Of a DNA stretch of 64,000 nucleotides, positions 61,218 to 64,000 are shown piece after piece. The stretch is from the NCBI RefSeq assembly GCF_034190915.1, contig NW_026947501.1:1116001-1180000 (forward strand), read 5' to 3'. This stretch comes from Cavia porcellus. Its lineage: Eukaryota > Chordata > Mammalia > Rodentia > Caviidae. The position numbers were made by a program, and so were the translations under genes. Numbering within the stretch: the first letter of the stretch is position 1; each line of letters begins with the position of its first letter. Below the pieces are notes generated by a model. It was given only the letters and a program-made list of their open reading frames with translations, searched no databases and was not told the DNA's origin.

Positions 61218-61259
61218 TTATGGTTATGGTTATGGTTATGGTTATGGTTATGGTTATGG
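61218..61259 (+). repeat. Variant expansion: seven TTATGG
   Basis: Seven exact TTATGG hexamers, the longest homogeneous run of a non-canonical unit that I saw. Shorter TTATGG clusters lie near 11930-11970 and at 20162-20191. Each unit supplies an ATG in the valine-arginine frame. Confidence 0.93.
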
Positions 61260-64000
61260 TTAGGGTTAGGTTTAGGGGTTAGGTATTAGTGAGAACGTTT
61301 GGGTTAGGCATTTGTTTACGGTTAATGTTAGGGTTACAATTTTGTTTAGGCTTAGGGTTAGGTTTAGGGTTAGTTTTAGAGTTAGGGTTAGGTTTAGGGG
61401 TTAGGTGTTTTCGACAGGGTTAGGGTTAGGTTTAATGTTTGGTTTAGGGTTAGGGTTAGGGTTAGGGATAGTGTTAGCTTTAGGGTTTGGTTTTAGGTTT
61501 AGGGTTAGGTATAGGGTTAGGGTTAGCTTTAGTTTTAGGGTTATGGTTAGTGTTAGGGTTAGAAGTTAGGTTTAGAGTTAGGGTTGGGGTTAGTGTTAGG
61601 TTATGGCTAGAGGTTAGCATTTGGCTTAGGTTTAGAGTTAGGGTTAGGGTTTGAATTAGGGTTAGACCTTTTGGTTAGGGTTAGGGTTAGGGTTAAAGCT
61701 TAGGTTCAGTGTTATGGTTAGGGTTAGAGTTAGGCTTAGGGTTATGGTTAGAGTTTAGTGTTAGGTTTAATGTTTCGGTTAGGGTTAGGGTTAGGGTTAT
61801 GGTAAGAAGTTAGCGTTTGGTTTAGGTTTAGAGTTAGGGTTAGGTGTAGTGTTAGTATTAGAGGTTATTTTTAGTGTTAGGGTAAAGGCTTAGTTTTAGT
61901 GTTAAAGTTACGTTTATGGTTAGGATTAGGGATAGGGTAAGGGATAGAATTAGTGTTAGTGGTTAGTTTTAGGGTTAGGGTTACGTTTAGGTTTAGGGTT
62001 ACATTTAGAGGTTAGTGTTAGGCTTAAGATTCGTGCGAGGGTTAGGTTTCGGGTTAGAGTTAGGGTTCGGTTAGCCTTAGGGTTATGGCTAGTGTTAGGG
62101 TTACAATTAGGTTAGCATTAGGGTTAGGATTAGGGTTAGCGGTTAGTGTTTGGTTTGGGTTAGTGTTACAATTAAAGCTTAGGTTTAGGGTTAGGTTTAG
62201 GTTTAGGGTTAGTTTTAGGGGTTAGGTGTTAGCAATAGGGTTAGGGTTAGGGTTAGGGTTTGTGCTAGGGTTAGAGGTTAGTGTTAGGATTACAGTTAGG
62301 GTTAGGGTTAAATGTTAGCGTTTGGTATAGGGTTAGAATTAGGGTTAGGGTTAGGGTTAGGCATAGAGTTTAATGTTAGTTTTAGGGTTAGGGTTAGGGT
62401 TAGGTTCAAAGCTTAGGTTCAGTGTTAGGTTTAGTGTTAGGGTTAGGGTTACGGATAGGGTAAGGGATAGGATTAGGGTTAGTGGTTAATTTTAGGATTA
62501 TGGTCACCATTACTGTTAAGGTTGGGTTTAAAGGTTAGTTTTAGGATTAGGGTTAGGGTTAGTTTTAGTGTGAGGGTTAGGGTTAGAGTTAGGGTTAGGT
62601 TTTGGGATAGGGTTTGCGTTCGGTTTAGTGTTAGGTTTAGGGTTAGGTTTAGGGGTTAGGTGTTAGGGATAGGGTTATGGGTTAGGGTTAGTGTTAGTGT
62701 TAGGGTTAGTGTTAGTATTAGGCTTAGGGTTAGCGTTTAGGGTTAGGTTTAGGGTTTTTGTTATCGTTATGGTTAGTGTTAGGTTGAGGTTTAGGGTTAG
62801 GGTTAGGGTTAGAATTAGTTTAAGTATTAGCTTTGGCATTATGGTTAGGGATATGTTTAAGTTTAGGGTTAGTGTTAGAGTTTAGGTTTAGTGTTAGTGT
62901 CAGGTTTTGGGTTAGGTTGAGGGTTAGGATTAGAGGTATGGGTTAGGGTTAGCATTAGGGTCAGGTTTAGGGTTAGGGTGAGGGTTAGGGTTAGGGTTAT
63001 GGATAGAGGTTAACATTAGGTTTGGGTTAGGGTTAGGTTTTAAACTTAGTTTTAAGTTTAGTCTTAGGGTTAGTGTTAGTTTTAGGTTTCGGTTTATGGT
63101 TAGGTTTCGGGTTATGGTTAGAGGTTAGCGTTTGGTTTAAGGTTAGAGTTAGGGCTAGGATTACGTTTAAGTTTAGGTTTTGGCTTAGAGGTTATGTTTG
63201 TGTTAGGATTACGTTTAGGGTTAACGATTAGGTTAAGGGTTAGCATTAGGTTTAGGGTTATGTTTAGTGGTAGCATAACGGTTTAGATTAGCTTTAGTGG
63301 TTAGATTTAATGTTAGTGTTACTGTTAGGGTTAGGTTTAGATATTAGTGGTAGGGTTAATGTTAGTGTTAGGGTTAGAGTTAGGTTTAGGGTTAGGGTTG
63401 GGCTTAGGGTTATGGTTAGGTTTAGGGTTACAATTAGGTTAGGGTTAGGGTTAGGGTTAAGTTTAGGGGTTTGGTGTTAGGGATAGGGTTATGGGATAGG
63501 GTTAGGGTTAATTTGAGGTTTAGGTTTAGGGTTATGGTTAGGGTTAGCATTTAGGGTTAGCGTTAGGTTTAGGGTTAGGGTTAGTGTTATGGTTGGGGTT
63601 ATGTTTAGGTTGAGGTTTTGTGTTAGGATTGGTGTTAGGGTTAGATGTTACGTTTAGTGTTATGTTCAGGTTTACGTTTAGGATTAGGGTTAGGTTTAGG
63701 GTTATGGTTAGGGATAAGCATATGCTAGGGTTTGGGTTTTGGTTAGGGTTAGGTATTACAGTCAGGTTTAGGTTTATTTTAGGGGTAGGGTTAGGGTTAG
63801 GGTAAGGGATTAATGCTAGGTTTAGTGCTATGTTTATGGTTAGGGTTAGGGTTAGGGTTAGGGTTAGATTTAGATTTTAGTGTTAGCGTTAGGGTTTCGG
63901 TTAGTGTTACGGTTAGAGTTTAGGGTAAGGTTCAGGGCTAGGGTTAGGGTTAGGGATAGGGTTAGGATTAGGGTTATGGTTAGAGGTTAGCATTCGATTT

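Larger units (their letters stand above)
6049..64000 (+). repeat. Degenerate telomeric (TTAGGG) array, about 58 kb, continues past window
   Basis: From just after the L1 A run to the last base, essentially every 6-7 bases is TTAGGG or a one-base variant, G-rich on the + strand throughout. Common variants are TTAGTG, TTAGGT, TTATGG, TTACGG, TTAGCG, TTAAGG, TTAGAG and TTAGGA. Recurrent 7-mers are TTAGGGG, TTAGGTG, TTAGAGG and TTAGAAG. Perfect runs never exceed eight hexamers in what I read. I see no unique sequence, transposon or gene inside. This is an old, non-renewed telomeric tract: subtelomeric with the chromosome end to the right, or a large interstitial block. Scattered intact TTAGGGTTAG sites could still bind the shelterin proteins TRF1/TRF2, which is family knowledge and not shown here. 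Confidence 0.97.

Noticed and set aside
7036..63805. Dozens of short ORFs in the array encoding leucine/glycine-rich or valine/arginine-rich proteins, looking like membrane or arginine-rich proteins
   Set aside because: They are the direct reading of TTAGGG variants in two frames. They lack any domain or non-repeat sequence, and their starts are chance ATGs. Not annotated as CDS.
6049..64000. Regularly spaced words suggesting a CRISPR array or phage repeat
   Set aside because: Repeats are 6-7 bp and contiguous, with no unique spacers, and the neighbour is a mammalian L1.
6049..64000. Active terminal telomere
   Set aside because: Terminal telomerase-made DNA should be nearly all exact TTAGGG. 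Here exact runs are eight units at most, and decay is even from end to end.

Overview
The window is mammalian nuclear DNA, almost certainly from a placental (at least therian) mammal. The first 6 kb is a decayed LINE-1 retrotransposon of mammalian type. The other 58 kb (about 6049-64000) is one uninterrupted tract of degenerate vertebrate telomeric repeat (TTAGGG) on the + strand. I cannot name the species. There are no host genes, tRNA, rRNA or CRISPR, and no living coding sequence.

Region 1 (1-6048): a sense-oriented L1. ORF1 (10-978) is broken by one internal stop. ORF2 (1015-4850) is broken by four stops and two frameshifts. Even so, every catalytic residue I can check is present in the endonuclease, the reverse transcriptase and the C-terminal Cys/His motif. 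A long A/T-rich 3' UTR (4851-6048) ends in AATAAA and a short A run that abuts the telomeric tract with no spacer. The L1 5' UTR and any left target-site duplication lie outside the window.

Region 2 (6049-64000): a telomere-derived array, old rather than active. The longest perfect run I found is eight hexamers (33958-34005). Most units are TTAGTG, TTAGGT, TTATGG, TTACGG, TTAAGG, TTAGAG and 7-mers. The G-rich strand reads left to right, so the chromosome end would lie to the right if this is a terminal or subtelomeric tract. It could also be a large interstitial telomeric block.

The array is not random decay. It shows layered higher-order repeats: an ~8.2-kb period at 6.1-24 kb; an ~3.0-kb period at 25.4-31.4 kb; a domain marked by a CTTAGGATTATAGGG word at 31.5-40.5 kb with a rearranged segmental copy inside; a domain marked by GGCTCAGTATTAGG at 43.6-52.0 kb; and a domain marked by GGGTTTTATGGTTAGGG at 53.6-59.2 kb. 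On top of these are local tandem duplications (about 350 bp at 10.6 kb, 206 bp at 28.3 kb, 206 bp at 50.8 kb), small hexamer-variant expansions, and one hairpin (47549-47593) that holds the clearest stretch of C-strand telomeric sequence on the + strand. The many apparent ORFs in the array are leucine-glycine or valine-arginine dipeptide frames produced by the hexamer, not genes, although they match the dipeptides reported from TERRA translation.
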